From Arsenicitalea aurantiaca (GTDB taxonomy: Bacteria > Pseudomonadota > Alphaproteobacteria > Rhizobiales > Devosiaceae): a stretch of 64,000 nt of DNA. The stretch is from NCBI RefSeq assembly GCF_003994485.1, contig NZ_RZNJ01000003.1, positions 496,525-560,524 of the forward strand, given 5' to 3'. The notes under the pieces are model-generated. The model did not search any database and was not told where the DNA came from. It worked only from the letters and a program-made list of their open reading frames with translations. A program made the position numbers and the translations under genes. Every line of letters starts with the position of its first letter. The stretch's first letter is position 1. Of this stretch, positions 53,453-62,251 are shown one piece after another.

Positions 53453-54331
53453 TCAGTTCCCCGCGCCTGCGGTCCAGCGGCGGGTCAGCCGTTCGGCGCC
53501 GCGCAGGAAGACGAGGTTGATGGACAGCACGAGCACGATCAGCAGCGAGGCGAGCGCCGCCCCGAAGGGCCAGTCGTTGAGCGCCAGCACCTGCTGGTGG
53601 ATCAGCGTGCCGATCAGGGGCGAGAAATTACCCCCCAGGATCTGCGGGGTGACGTAGGCGGCCGCGGTCAGCGAGAAGACGAGCGAGAGCCCGACCGCCA
53701 GCCCCGGCACGCTGAGCGGCAGGATCACCCGCAGGAAGACCCGCACCCGATTGGCGCCCGCCATGCGCGCGGCCTGCCCGATCTCGGGCGCGATGGCGCC
53801 GATCGCGGCGGCCAGCGGCAGGACGATGAAGGGCAGGAAGACATGCACCGAGGCGATCAGCACCGCCCATTCGGTATAGAGCAGCTGCGGCGGGTTCTCG
53901 GCGATCCCCAGATTGGTCAGCGCCCAGTTGAGCGCGCCCTGCCGGCTCAGCAATTGCGACCACGCATAGGAGCGGATGACGACGTTGACGAGCAGCGGGG
54001 TCACGACGACCAGCGTCACCACCCGCCCGAAGAGCCCGCCCTGGGCGATTGCGATGGCGAGCGGATAAGCGATCGCAGCCGAGACCAGCGCTGCCATCAG
54101 GCCCATGCGCACCGTGCGCACCAGCACCAGCCAGTAGAGGTCGACGCTGAAGGCGCGGACGTAATTGTCGAAGGTGAGCCCGTACTGCATCACCCCCGCT
54201 TCCATGCGCGCGATGACGCTGTAGCCGACCAGCAGCAGATTGGGCGCCAGGAAGAAGACGAGCAGGAAGCCGATCGCGGGCAGCACCAGCAGCGCTCCTG
54301 AAAGGCTATCTGCCCTCGCCCGGCTCATCAT
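53453..54331 (-). CDS. PotB-like ABC permease
   Basis: A 292-residue permease, first gene of the operon, with about six helices and the EAA loop IGQAARMAGANRVRVFLRVILPLSVPG. Two ATGs (54331 and 54328) are possible. The promoter region upstream has a strong TGCATAA palindrome. Confidence 0.9.
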   Translation of the reverse strand: MMSRARADSLSGALLVLPAIGFLLVFFLAPNLLLVGYSVIARMEAGVMQYGLTFDNYVRAFSVDLYWLVLVRTVRMGLMAALVSAAIAYPLAIAIAQGGLFGRVVTLVVVTPLLVNVVIRSYAWSQLLSRQGALNWALTNLGIAENPPQLLYTEWAVLIASVHVFLPFIVLPLAAAIGAIAPEIGQAARMAGANRVRVFLRVILPLSVPGLAVGLSLVFSLTAAAYVTPQILGGNFSPLIGTLIHQQVLALNDWPFGAALASLLIVLVLSINLVFLRGAERLTRRWTAGAGN

Positions 54332-54402
54332 CGCGCATCCCTCGCTCGACGTTCGATACTGTTACATTACGCACAATCCTGTTCAGCCATGCAACGCAAA
54401 AA

Positions 54403-54434
54403 TGCATAATCGCGCATTGCATAACATTTATGCA
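54403..54434. promoter_or_regulatory. TGCATAA operator array upstream of the polyamine-type ABC operon
   Basis: TGCATAA-cat-TTATGCA (54418-54434) is a perfect 17-bp palindrome, and a third TGCATAA starts exactly 15 bp earlier (54403). The array lies 72-103 bp before the PotB-like start in an AT-rich stretch. The regulator is unknown; the neighbouring DeoR gene is one candidate. Confidence 0.65.
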
Positions 54435-54584
54435 CAAAGCGGGATTCTTGAGCGCTCGAAACGGTGCAGGAAGTATAATTTCGGTGAAATTTGCAGCAAT
54501 TTTCGCGCAGGATCAGGCTCTCGAATGCCTTCTGGAGGCGTCCGAGCACGGTCTGTGCAGCTCTGTGAAAAGCGTGGTGGGGGA

Positions 54585-55385
54585 TCAGGCCCCGGCGATC
54601 ACGGTCTCGATGCCCGCGGCGGCAAGCGCAGCAGCGAGGTCAGGAGGCGGGGCGGCGTCGGTCACGACCAGATCGACCCGCTCGAGCGGCACGATGCGCG
54701 ATAGCGCCCGGCGCCCGAATTTCGAGGCGTCGCAAAGGACGACGACGCTGCCGGCATGGGCAATGAAGGCCCGCTTGATCTCGGTATCCTCGGGGGAATA
54801 ATCGTAGAACCCATTGGCATCAAAGCCAGAAACGCCGATGAACACCCGGTCGAGGAAATGCCCCGACAGCGCCTCGGCCGCCTGCGGCCCGATCAGCGAA
54901 AACTCCGGGCTCCGCACCTGTCCGCCCAGCGTATAGACCGTGACATTGCCCTCGGCGAGCCGCATCGCCACCCGCAGATTGTTGGTGAAGACTCGCAAAT
55001 CCCGGCGGTTCGCTATGTCCTCGGCAAGCGCGAGGATCGAGGTACCGACATCGAGCCCGATCGATTCGCTCGGCCCGATCAGCCCAGCCGCGGCCCGGGC
55101 GATCGCCATCTTGCCATCGGCATTTTCCCGCCGGCGCAGGTCGAAGGCGGGCTCGACGCTGTCGATCACCGCCTGCACCCCCACCGGCACCGCCCCGCCA
55201 TGGGTGCGCGCGAGCAGCCCGCGCTTGTCGAGCGCCGTCAGGTCGCGGCGCACAGTCATGCCCGAAACGCCGAATTCCTCGGCGAGCTCGGTGATCGACA
55301 CGAAGCCCGAGCGCTCGAAGGCGGCAAGAATCCGCGCCTGGCGAAGCGATGCCGGAAGGCGTTCGGGCTTATTGGCCGCCTCCAT
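54585..55385 (-). CDS. DeoR/GlpR-family transcriptional regulator
   Basis: About 266 residues: DeoR winged helix (ILAAFERSGFVSITELAEEFGVSGMTVRRDLTALDKRGLLARTHGGAV, about 19-66), then the phosphosugar-sensing domain with LDVGTSILALAEDI and LCDASKFGRRALS. Such regulators sense a phosphorylated sugar, here perhaps the product of the FGGY kinase three genes upstream. A GTG at 55412 is an alternative start. GGGCGAA occurs twice, 16 bp apart (55441, 55457), upstream of it. Confidence 0.88.
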   Translation of the reverse strand: MEAANKPERLPASLRQARILAAFERSGFVSITELAEEFGVSGMTVRRDLTALDKRGLLARTHGGAVPVGVQAVIDSVEPAFDLRRRENADGKMAIARAAAGLIGPSESIGLDVGTSILALAEDIANRRDLRVFTNNLRVAMRLAEGNVTVYTLGGQVRSPEFSLIGPQAAEALSGHFLDRVFIGVSGFDANGFYDYSPEDTEIKRAFIAHAGSVVVLCDASKFGRRALSRIVPLERVDLVVTDAAPPPDLAAALAAAGIETVIAGA

Positions 55386-55476
55386 GGCGACGGCTTCTCG
55401 GGACTTGCTCACGGCCGGCTCTTTTCGTGATTCCGCTGTCGGGCGAAGTATCGCATGGGCGAATAACAAATTGAAG

Positions 55477-56721
55477 TTAGAGGCTGTTAACCGGTGTTAT
55501 CCCCGCCCCGTCTAAGTAGACTTCCGGGGTCGGGCGCCGGAAGGTCTGGTGCCCATCCTTCCATCCGGCAAGGGGCTGGGCGAGTTCGCGCAGCGCCGTG
55601 ATCGCGTCGGGTGCGTCCAGAACCACCAGCGTCGCCGGCCCGCCCGGCGCAAGCCCGTAGGATCGGCCCATCAGCCGGGCGGCCTCGGCCCCCACCATGC
55701 CGAACACGTCGGCGAGCGCGGCGTCGCCGCCGAGCTGGGCGAGGTTTGCATAGAGATTGGCCATCCGCAGCAGCGAGGCGTCCCCGAAGGGGGTGAAGGG
55801 ATTGAGCACATTGTTGGTCGCGATGGCGCGGGTCATCCCGGCCATGGCATGGGCCGGCGCCACCCCGCGCGGCACGAGGTGGGTGCTGTCCCGCCCGTTG
55901 ATGTAGAGGTCGGTCGCCGGCAGCACGGTGAGCGCGATGCCGGCCTCCGCGAGCCGGCCCGAAAGTCCGGCCAGCGCCTCGGGCGGCAGGGCCGAAAGGC
56001 TCGTCGCATGGCCGATCGAGACCCGCCCCTGATAGCCACGCCGATGCGTCTCGGCGATCACCGGGCCGAGGTTGGAGGCCTCGGGCCTCAAGTCGAAATC
56101 GATGTGAAAGTCGACCGCAACGTCGTATTTCTGAGCAAGATCAAAGATCAGCGTCACATGCCGGGCCGGGTCGGGATCGGTATAGGGACACCCCCCGACG
56201 AGGTCGGCGCCTTGTTCGAGCGCCGCCTCGAGCAGGGCGTAGGTCTCCATCTCCTGGGTCAGCCCCTCCTGCGCGAAGGCGCAGATCTCGATCTCGATCA
56301 GGCTAGCATAGGTTTCCCGAAGCCTGAGGATTGCCGCCAGCGAGCGGAGCCCCGCGCGCGGGTCGACCTCGACGAAGGTGCGCAGGAGCGTCGTGCCGTG
56401 TCCGATCGCTCTCTCGAGCACGCGGGAGGCCCGCTCGAAGACATCTGCTTCGGTGAAGCCGGGCTTGGCCGCGGCGCTGAGGGCGATTGCCTCGCTGAGC
56501 GTCCCCTCGCAGATCGGGCAGCGCCCGAGAATGCCCGCCTTGTCGAGATGGATATGGGTCTCGACGAACCCCGGAAAGGCATAGCGGCCGGAAAGCGCGA
56601 TGGTCGGCCCGCGTCCGGCGAGCCCTCTTTCGAGCGCCTCGATGCGTCCCCTGGCAATGCCGATATCGAGAGGCTCGGAGGCCCCGTCGATCCGTGCATT
56701 GGCGAGGACAAGGTCGAACAT
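55477..56721 (-). CDS. Cytosine-deaminase-like amidohydrolase
   Basis: A 414-residue amidohydrolase of the CodA/AtzC group: FPGFVETHIHLDKA (about 53-66, His-x-His), VDFHIDFDLR (third His), IGHATSLS (fourth His). The final Asp position reads NNVLNPFTPFGD, with Asn-Asn where SDN is usual, though an Asp follows. It is one of three amidohydrolases in the window and is 2 bp after the FGGY kinase gene, so the substrate may carry both an N-heterocycle or amide and a sugar-like part. Confidence 0.82.
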   Translation of the reverse strand: MFDLVLANARIDGASEPLDIGIARGRIEALERGLAGRGPTIALSGRYAFPGFVETHIHLDKAGILGRCPICEGTLSEAIALSAAAKPGFTEADVFERASRVLERAIGHGTTLLRTFVEVDPRAGLRSLAAILRLRETYASLIEIEICAFAQEGLTQEMETYALLEAALEQGADLVGGCPYTDPDPARHVTLIFDLAQKYDVAVDFHIDFDLRPEASNLGPVIAETHRRGYQGRVSIGHATSLSALPPEALAGLSGRLAEAGIALTVLPATDLYINGRDSTHLVPRGVAPAHAMAGMTRAIATNNVLNPFTPFGDASLLRMANLYANLAQLGGDAALADVFGMVGAEAARLMGRSYGLAPGGPATLVVLDAPDAITALRELAQPLAGWKDGHQTFRRPTPEVYLDGAGITPVNSL

Positions 56722-56723
56722 GT

Positions 56724-58229
56724 CTAGCGTGCCCCGGCGTGAAACCAGGGCGCGAGGCGAAGATAGAGGTCCCGATAGCGGGCATAGCCTTCGGCATAGA
56801 TCGCGGCATTGGCCGCGTCCGGCTTGACGATGTCGCCGCGCGGGGAAAGCGCGCCCACCGCGCTCCAGTCGCTGACGAGGCCCGCGCCGATCGCCGCGAC
56901 GAACGCCGCGCCGAGCGAAGAGCCATGATGATTGTTCAGCAATTGCACCGGCTCGCCCAGCATGTCGGCCATGATCTGCATCCAGAGCCGGCTGTTGGTG
57001 CCGCCATCGGAGGCGTAAAAACGCCTCGGCGCGTGGCCGATCTCGCCGAGCACCTCCACATGATGGCGGAAACCATAGGCCACCGCCTCGAGCAGCGCGC
57101 GCCAGAGATGCCCCTGCCCATGGCTGAGCGAAAGTCCGACAAAGGCCCCGCGCGCCAGCGGGTCGTGGATGGGGGTCTTTTCCCCCAGGAAATAGGGCAG
57201 GCAGAAGAGCCCGTCGCTCCCCGCAGGCACGGCGGCCGCCAGGCGGTCGAGCGCGACATGGGGCTTTGGGGCACCCGGACTGCCGGCATCGGGCACCAGC
57301 AGCGTCGTCGCCCAGTTGAGCGCCGAGCCCGAGGCCGCCATGCAGCCATTGGGCGCGAAAAGGCCCGGCACGAGGTGATAGTCGAGATAGAGCCGGTGGT
57401 CGGGCAGCGCTTTGTCCGTTGCCACGACGATGTCGCCTGCCCCGCCGAATTTGAGGAGCACGTCGCCCGCCGAAACGATGCCGGCCCCGAGCGCCGAAAC
57501 GATATGATCGGCCGCGCCCCCGAAGACGGGGATGCCTTCGCGCAGGCCCGTCGCCTCGGCGGCTTCGGCCGAAACATGCCCCATCACCGCGTGCGACACC
57601 GCCCGTGGCGGCACGGCGCTTCTGGGGATACCAGCCAGCGCGACCAGATCGTCAGCGATCGCGCCTGTCGCAAGGTCGGTAAAGCCTGCTTCGAGGGCCC
57701 AGTTCTGCTCGGCGGTCTTGCGGCCGGCCAGGCGGAAATTGATGTAATCATAGGACCCGAAGACCGTCGCAATCTTCGAGAAAACATCGGGTTCGTGCCG
57801 CCCGATCCACCGCAGTTTGGCCGCGACGAGCTGCTGGTTGATGCCGTTGCCGGTCCGCGCGAGGAAGGCATCCTCGTCGAGTTCGGCCCGCAGATCCTCG
57901 ACTTCCCGCCCGCAGCGGCCGTCGCTCTGCTGGATCGAGGGCCGCAGCACCCGGTCTGCATCGTCGAGCAGCACGACGGCAGGCAGCATGCCGGTGACGC
58001 AGATCCCGGCAATGGCCTCGGGATCGATGGTCTGGGTCAATTCGCGCAGGATCGAGACGGCGTTGTCCCACCATTGGGCCGGGTCTTCCTCGGCCCAGCC
58101 GGCATGCCGCGAGGTGAGCGTCGTCGGCCGGCTCGCGACGCCGAGCACGCTTTCGGGCATGCGCGCAGCGAGCCCAATCGTCGATGTGGTGCCGATGTCG
58201 AGCCCGATGACGATGTCGCGTTGGGTCAT
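56724..58229 (-). CDS. FGGY-family carbohydrate kinase
   Basis: A 501-residue two-domain kinase similar to xylulokinase: IGLDIGTTSTIGLAA N-terminal phosphate loop, GWAEEDPAQWW, catalytic Asp region in FGGAADHIVSALGAG, and ASDGGTNSRLWMQIMADMLGEPV with the C-terminal phosphate loop. The length is normal and motifs are intact. It lies between the SDR and the amidohydrolase and probably makes the sugar phosphate sensed by DeoR. Confidence 0.9.
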   Translation of the reverse strand: MTQRDIVIGLDIGTTSTIGLAARMPESVLGVASRPTTLTSRHAGWAEEDPAQWWDNAVSILRELTQTIDPEAIAGICVTGMLPAVVLLDDADRVLRPSIQQSDGRCGREVEDLRAELDEDAFLARTGNGINQQLVAAKLRWIGRHEPDVFSKIATVFGSYDYINFRLAGRKTAEQNWALEAGFTDLATGAIADDLVALAGIPRSAVPPRAVSHAVMGHVSAEAAEATGLREGIPVFGGAADHIVSALGAGIVSAGDVLLKFGGAGDIVVATDKALPDHRLYLDYHLVPGLFAPNGCMAASGSALNWATTLLVPDAGSPGAPKPHVALDRLAAAVPAGSDGLFCLPYFLGEKTPIHDPLARGAFVGLSLSHGQGHLWRALLEAVAYGFRHHVEVLGEIGHAPRRFYASDGGTNSRLWMQIMADMLGEPVQLLNNHHGSSLGAAFVAAIGAGLVSDWSAVGALSPRGDIVKPDAANAAIYAEGYARYRDLYLRLAPWFHAGAR

Positions 58230-58317
58230 GGCAGTGTGGTCCTCGCCTCTGCGTGGTCGATCGGGGGCGCCGAGTATGCCCGCGCGCCCGGGCCCGGGGA
58301 TAAAATGCGCCCGGGCC

Positions 58318-59295
58318 TCAGCCCATATAGACCCCGCCCGTCACGTTGATCCCCTGCCCTGTCATGAACCGCGCCGCATCCGAACAGAGGAAGGCGACGA
58401 CGCCCGCCACGTCCTCGGGCGTCTCGATCCGCCCCAGCGGCGTCTGCGCGATATAGTCGGCCTCGATCTCGGCCGGCGTCATGCCGCGAAGCTTGGATTC
58501 CCATTCGATTTCGCGGGTCTGCATGGAGGTGCGCACGAAGCCCGGGCAGACCGCGTTGACCCGGACGCCCGCCGGGGCGAGCTCGCGCGCGAGCGCCTGC
58601 GTCCAGCCCAGGACGGCAAATTTAGAGGCCGAATAATGCGCGAGCAGCGGCGCGCCGACCTTGGCGGCGAGCGAGGCGGTGTTGACGATGACGCCCTTGT
58701 GCCCGGCGCCCGTGAAATGTCGCGCAGCCGCCTGGTTGGTGAGGAAAATGCCGCGCGTGTTGACGTTGAAATTGAAGTCCCATTCCTCGTCGGTCAGGTC
58801 GACCGCCCGGTTCATCGTCGAGACGCCCGCATTGGCGATGAGGATGTCGTAACCGCCCCAGCGTTCGAGAACCTGGGCAAAACCCGCCTCGACCGACTCA
58901 CGCCGGCTGACATCCATGCCGAGCCCGAAATGGCCCGCACCGTCCGTTGTCCCGGCGGTCTCTGTGCCCCGGTGACCACTCCCCGAGCCGGCCGGACCTC
59001 CGGCAACCCCGGTGCCCCCAATGCCACCAGCATCCCCGGCGCCCCCGGTATTCCCAGCGCCACCGGCTACCCCAGCCTCTCCGGCGCTCCCCGCCCCGCT
59101 GTCCGATGCCCCGCGCCCGTTGCCGAGCTTTGCGGCGGCGCCCTCCGCGCCCTCGGCCGAAAGGTCCGCGATGGCCACCATGACCCCATGGGCCGCAAGC
59201 GTGGTCGCGATCGCGAGCCCGATGCCGGTCGCGCCGCCCGTGACGATGGCGCGCCTGCCCTCGAGATCGCTGCCGATGCGGGAAAAATCGTTCAT
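58318..59295 (-). CDS. SDR dehydrogenase with a collagen-like Gly-rich insert
   Basis: A 325-residue SDR, about 65 longer than usual. The fold is complete: TGGATGIG (19-26), NAG (155-157), Ser208, Tyr221 and Lys225 in YSASK, C-terminal VTGGVYMG. Residues about 58-122 are an extra Gly/Ala/Ser/Thr-rich segment with about ten consecutive Gly-X-Y triplets (GEA GVA GGA GNT GGA), placed where strand 3 normally follows. The catalytic core is untouched, so it is probably active. GGAGAG near the ATG supports the start. First gene of the operon leading to the FGGY kinase, with BtpA divergent. Confidence 0.85.
   Translation of the reverse strand: MNDFSRIGSDLEGRRAIVTGGATGIGLAIATTLAAHGVMVAIADLSAEGAEGAAAKLGNGRGASDSGAGSAGEAGVAGGAGNTGGAGDAGGIGGTGVAGGPAGSGSGHRGTETAGTTDGAGHFGLGMDVSRRESVEAGFAQVLERWGGYDILIANAGVSTMNRAVDLTDEEWDFNFNVNTRGIFLTNQAAARHFTGAGHKGVIVNTASLAAKVGAPLLAHYSASKFAVLGWTQALARELAPAGVRVNAVCPGFVRTSMQTREIEWESKLRGMTPAEIEADYIAQTPLGRIETPEDVAGVVAFLCSDAARFMTGQGINVTGGVYMG
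58930..59124 (-). repeat. Gly-X-Y coding repeat inside the SDR gene
   Basis: This stretch encodes the extra segment of the SDR. Gly codons recur every 9 bp, with a looser 18-bp rhythm (VAGGAG, NTGGAG, DAGGIG). It keeps the reading frame, consistent with slippage growth of a short in-frame tandem repeat. Confidence 0.75.
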
Positions 59296-59356
59296 CTCTG
59301 CTCTCCGTATTCGTCCGAAAGCTAACCGCAGCACCAACTGTGACGCAATGGTATTT

Positions 59357-59383
59357 TTTGTTGCGTTATGTTCGTTTGTTGTG
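59357..59383. promoter_or_regulatory. Direct-repeat operator candidate between the SDR and BtpA genes
   Basis: TTTGTTGCG (59357) and TTTGTTGTG (59375) are direct repeats 18 bp apart in the 157-bp divergent region. DeoR/GlpR proteins often bind direct repeats, so the DeoR regulator of this cluster could act here on both directions. Confidence 0.45.
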
Positions 59384-59452
59384 AAATGAAATGGAGGCGC
59401 TGTGGACGCGACACCCGCGTCCCCGCTCCAGGTTCGATCGACGGAGTCTCTG

Positions 59453-60253
59453 ATGGTTTTCGATTTCCTTGCACCGCGAAAGAAGGTCGTCATCGCGATG
59501 ATCCATGTCCGGGCGCTTCCCGGCACACCGCTCTATGACGCCGATGGCGGCATGGAGGCGCTTATCGACGGGGCCCGTTCGGACGCCGAAAAGCTCAAGG
59601 CGGCCGGGGTGGATGCGGTGATGTTCGGCAACGAGAACGATCGCCCCTACGTCTTCTCTGCGCCCCCCGCGGGCATCGCCGCCTTCACCACCGTGATCAA
59701 CGCGGTCACCGCCGACCTCGATCTGCCGTTCGGGGTCAACTATCTTTGGGACCCCATCGCCAGCACCGCGATCGGCGCGACGACGGGCGCGAAGTTCGTC
59801 CGGGAGATCTTCACCGGCCTCTTTGCGTCGGACATGGGCCTCTGGGAGCCCAATGCCGCCGCCGCCCTGCGCCTGAGGCGCGATCTGGGGCGCACCGACA
59901 TGAAGACGCTCTTCAACATCAATGCCGAATTCGCCCATTCGCTCGACCAGCGCCCGATCGCGCTCAGGGCCAAGAGCGCGGTCTTCTCCTCGCTCGCCGA
60001 TGCCGTGCTCGTTTCGGGCCCGATCACCGGACAGCCCGCCGAGCATTCCGATCTCCGCGCGGTCAAGGAAGCGCTGCCGGACACGCCGGTGCTCGCCAAT
60101 ACCGGGGTCAACATCGACACCATCGCCGATGTGTTCGCGGTCGCCGACGGGGCAATCGTCGGGTCTCATTTCAAGACCGATGGCGACACCTGGAAGTCGG
60201 TGGACGCCGATCGCGCGCGCCGCTTCATGGACAAGGTCAACTTGCTTCGCTGA
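59453..60253 (+). CDS. BtpA/SgcQ-family TIM-barrel protein
   Basis: A 266-residue protein of the BtpA family: KKVVIAMIHVRALPGTPLYD at the N-terminus, DAVMFGNENDRPY, LPFGVNYLWDP, ADAVLVSGPITG, and phosphate-site-like VLANTGVNIDTI with GAIVGSHFK. In photosynthetic organisms BtpA affects photosystem I; in others the family sits with sugar or nucleoside genes, suggesting an enzyme. The start is chosen for GGAG 6 bp upstream and family fit; a GTG at 59402 with a good GGAGG would add 17 residues. Divergent from the SDR-FGGY operon. Confidence 0.85.
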   Translation: MVFDFLAPRKKVVIAMIHVRALPGTPLYDADGGMEALIDGARSDAEKLKAAGVDAVMFGNENDRPYVFSAPPAGIAAFTTVINAVTADLDLPFGVNYLWDPIASTAIGATTGAKFVREIFTGLFASDMGLWEPNAAAALRLRRDLGRTDMKTLFNINAEFAHSLDQRPIALRAKSAVFSSLADAVLVSGPITGQPAEHSDLRAVKEALPDTPVLANTGVNIDTIADVFAVADGAIVGSHFKTDGDTWKSVDADRARRFMDKVNLLR

Positions 60254-60298
60254 CGCCAGGAAGCCGTAAAAGGGAGCAGGACTGCGCGCCGCTTAAAA

Positions 60299-60317
60299 AC
60301 TAGCCATGTTGGTTAGT
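60299..60317. promoter_or_regulatory. Possible operator upstream of the second TRAP operon
   Basis: ACTAGCCA-tgt-TGGTTAGT is an inverted repeat with one mismatch, resembling GntR/FCD-type sites, in the 287-bp gap between BtpA and the TRAP binding protein. Apart from this I see nothing definite in that gap. Confidence 0.35.
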
Positions 60318-60540
60318 GGTTGTGCGAAACCGAACAGAACTGCACGGCTCCGGATGAACAGCTATCGGGACGAAATGCAACAGAGGGGATAAGTGCAAGC
60401 AATGCCAGACACTTAGTTGAATTTTCACGAAGGGCGGCAGGCTTCCGCAGCGACTGGCCCGGCCCTTGCAAAGACCATCCCGTTCCCTGCGCCGAAGCGG
60501 ACGGCAAAGGGTGTTCAGTCAGTACTCAGGAGCAAATCCC

Positions 60541-61572
60541 ATGTCCTTTTCCAAAGTCCTGCTGGCCGGCGCCGCCCTCGCCTTCGGGGCGCAGGCGGCC
60601 ACCGCCCAGCAGATCTCGTGGCTCAGCCAGTCCCAGAACCAGAGCGCCCAGTATCCCGTCGAAATCGCCGCGATCGAGGAGATCAATGCCGAGGGCTTCA
60701 CCGTCCTGCGCAACGAGTTCCAGGCGCTCGGCATCTCGATGGCCGACGGTCTCCGCCTCGTGCGCGAGGGCACGTTCAACCTCGCCTCGATCCAGGTCGG
60801 CCTCGTCGCCAGCGATGATCCCTTCCTCGAAGGCATCGACCTGATCGGCGTTTCGACCGACACCGACAGCCTTGCGGACGCCGTTGCCGCCTATCGCGAA
60901 GCGTTCGACGCCCGTCTCGAAGAGCGCTTCGGGGTCAAGGCGATGGCCGTCTGGCCGTTCGGCGGGCAGATCTTCTTCTGCAACGAGCCGATCGAGACTC
61001 TCGCCGACCTGCAGGGCCTCAAGGTGCGCTCGTTCACCGCTTCGATGTCCTCGCTCCTCGAACGCCTCGGCGCCACTCCGGTCACCCTCGCTTTCCCCGA
61101 GGTCTATCCGGCCCTCCAGCGCGGCGTTGCCTCCTGCGGCATCACCTCGGCGACTTCGGCCAATACCGGCAAGTGGCCTGAAGTAACCTCCCATGTCCTG
61201 CCGCTCTCGGTCTCGGGCTCGATCCAGGCGCACGTGGTGAACCTCGAATGGTTCAACGGCCTTCCCGAAGACGCGCAGGCGAGCCTCACCGAGCACTTCA
61301 CCAAGCTCGAGGAAGATCTCTGGGCCCTCGCCCGCGAGACCAACGAGCTTGCGCTCTCCTGCACCACCGGTGGGGATTGCGACAGCGACATCTACCAGGC
61401 CTTCGACCTCGAACTCGTCGAGGTTTCCGAAGCCGACATGGCACAGCTCCAGGACATCTCGAGCGAAGTGATCGTCGGCGAGTGGATCCAGCGCTGCGAG
61501 CGCACTTATGCCGATTGCGGCACCGTCTGGTATGAGACGGTCGGCGCCGCCCGCGGCTTCACCGCACCCTGA
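60541..61572 (+). CDS. TRAP transporter binding protein (DctP), cysteine-rich
   Basis: A 343-residue DctP-type protein. The signal peptide (1-22) ends ATAQ. Typical parts are GGQIFFCNEPIETLADLQGLKVRSFTASMSSLLERLGATPVTLAFPEVYPALQRGVASCGIT. The mature protein has six Cys (FFCN, ASCG, LSC and GDCD, QRC and ADCG), unusual for a TRAP binding protein and suggestive of up to three disulfides. AGGAG lies 8 bp before the ATG. First gene of a TRAP-amidohydrolase operon. Confidence 0.87.
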   Translation: MSFSKVLLAGAALAFGAQAATAQQISWLSQSQNQSAQYPVEIAAIEEINAEGFTVLRNEFQALGISMADGLRLVREGTFNLASIQVGLVASDDPFLEGIDLIGVSTDTDSLADAVAAYREAFDARLEERFGVKAMAVWPFGGQIFFCNEPIETLADLQGLKVRSFTASMSSLLERLGATPVTLAFPEVYPALQRGVASCGITSATSANTGKWPEVTSHVLPLSVSGSIQAHVVNLEWFNGLPEDAQASLTEHFTKLEEDLWALARETNELALSCTTGGDCDSDIYQAFDLELVEVSEADMAQLQDISSEVIVGEWIQRCERTYADCGTVWYETVGAARGFTAP

Positions 61573-61589
61573 TCTTCAACACGCCCTGA

Positions 61590-61615
61590 GCACCGGGGCG
61601 GCTGCGCCCCGGTGT
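61590..61615 (+). terminator. Stem-loop behind the second TRAP binding-protein gene
   Basis: The 5' arm GCACCGGGGCG pairs with CGCCCCGGTGT (10 Watson-Crick pairs plus one G/T) around a 4-nt loop. It lies 17 bp after the stop, with no T tract. The arm is the same as in the hairpin at 51520. Confidence 0.55.
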
Positions 61616-61639
61616 CCGCGGCAAGAAACGGATCCGGTC

Positions 61640-62251
61640 ATGAAAGCGGTCGCCCTACTCTTCTCGGTGCTGCGGCACCTCTCCACCGCCCTGGCGCTCG
61701 CTGCCGGCCTTGCGGTCTTCATCCTCGCCTTCCTCATCGCCATCGACGTTCTGGCGCGGCGCTTCGCGGGCTTCTCGCTGCAGGGCACCGACGAGATCGG
61801 CGGCTACGTCCTCGCAGCCCTCGCATCGCTCGGGTTCGCCTACGTCCTTTTCGAGCGCGGCTTCACGCGGATCGACCTGCTCGTGCGCAAGCTGCCCCCG
61901 CTCGGCGCGGCCATTGCCAATGTCCTTGCCTATGTGTCGCTCGCGGCCGTCGCGGTCTTTTTTGCCCACCGCGCGCTCCTCGCCTATCGCGACACCCTTC
62001 ATTTTAATGCCTATGCCAACACGCCGCTGCAGACCCCGATGTGGATCCCGCAAGGCTTCTGGGCGGTCGGCATGAGCTTTTTCGCCGCCTGTGCCGTGCT
62101 CTACGCGATCCGCGCGGTCGTCCTCCTCTTCATTGATCGTGAGCGGCTCGATGCGGAATACGGCGTCGTGCAGATCGCCGACGAGGTCGCCGAGATCGCC
62201 GATGTGTCGATCAAGGCCAATGCCCGCGCTGCAGGAGAAAACGCAAAATGA
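61640..62251 (+). CDS. TRAP transporter small permease (DctQ)
   Basis: A 203-residue DctQ protein, longer than usual, with four helices (DVLARRFAGFSLQGTDEIGGYVLAAL is the conserved middle) and a polar C-terminal tail of about 30 residues. It overlaps the DctM gene in ATGA. No strong ribosome site precedes the ATG. Confidence 0.87.
   Translation: MKAVALLFSVLRHLSTALALAAGLAVFILAFLIAIDVLARRFAGFSLQGTDEIGGYVLAALASLGFAYVLFERGFTRIDLLVRKLPPLGAAIANVLAYVSLAAVAVFFAHRALLAYRDTLHFNAYANTPLQTPMWIPQGFWAVGMSFFAACAVLYAIRAVVLLFIDRERLDAEYGVVQIADEVAEIADVSIKANARAAGENAK

Noticed and set aside
54361-54370. GTTACATTAC resembling a Zur half-site
   Set aside because: Only one half fits the palindrome and the operon has no zinc link; likely chance in AT-rich promoter DNA.
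55441-55463. GGGCGAA direct repeat before the DeoR gene as an operator
   Set aside because: Seven-base G-rich repeat, partly expected by composition; mentioned with the gene but too weak for a separate call.
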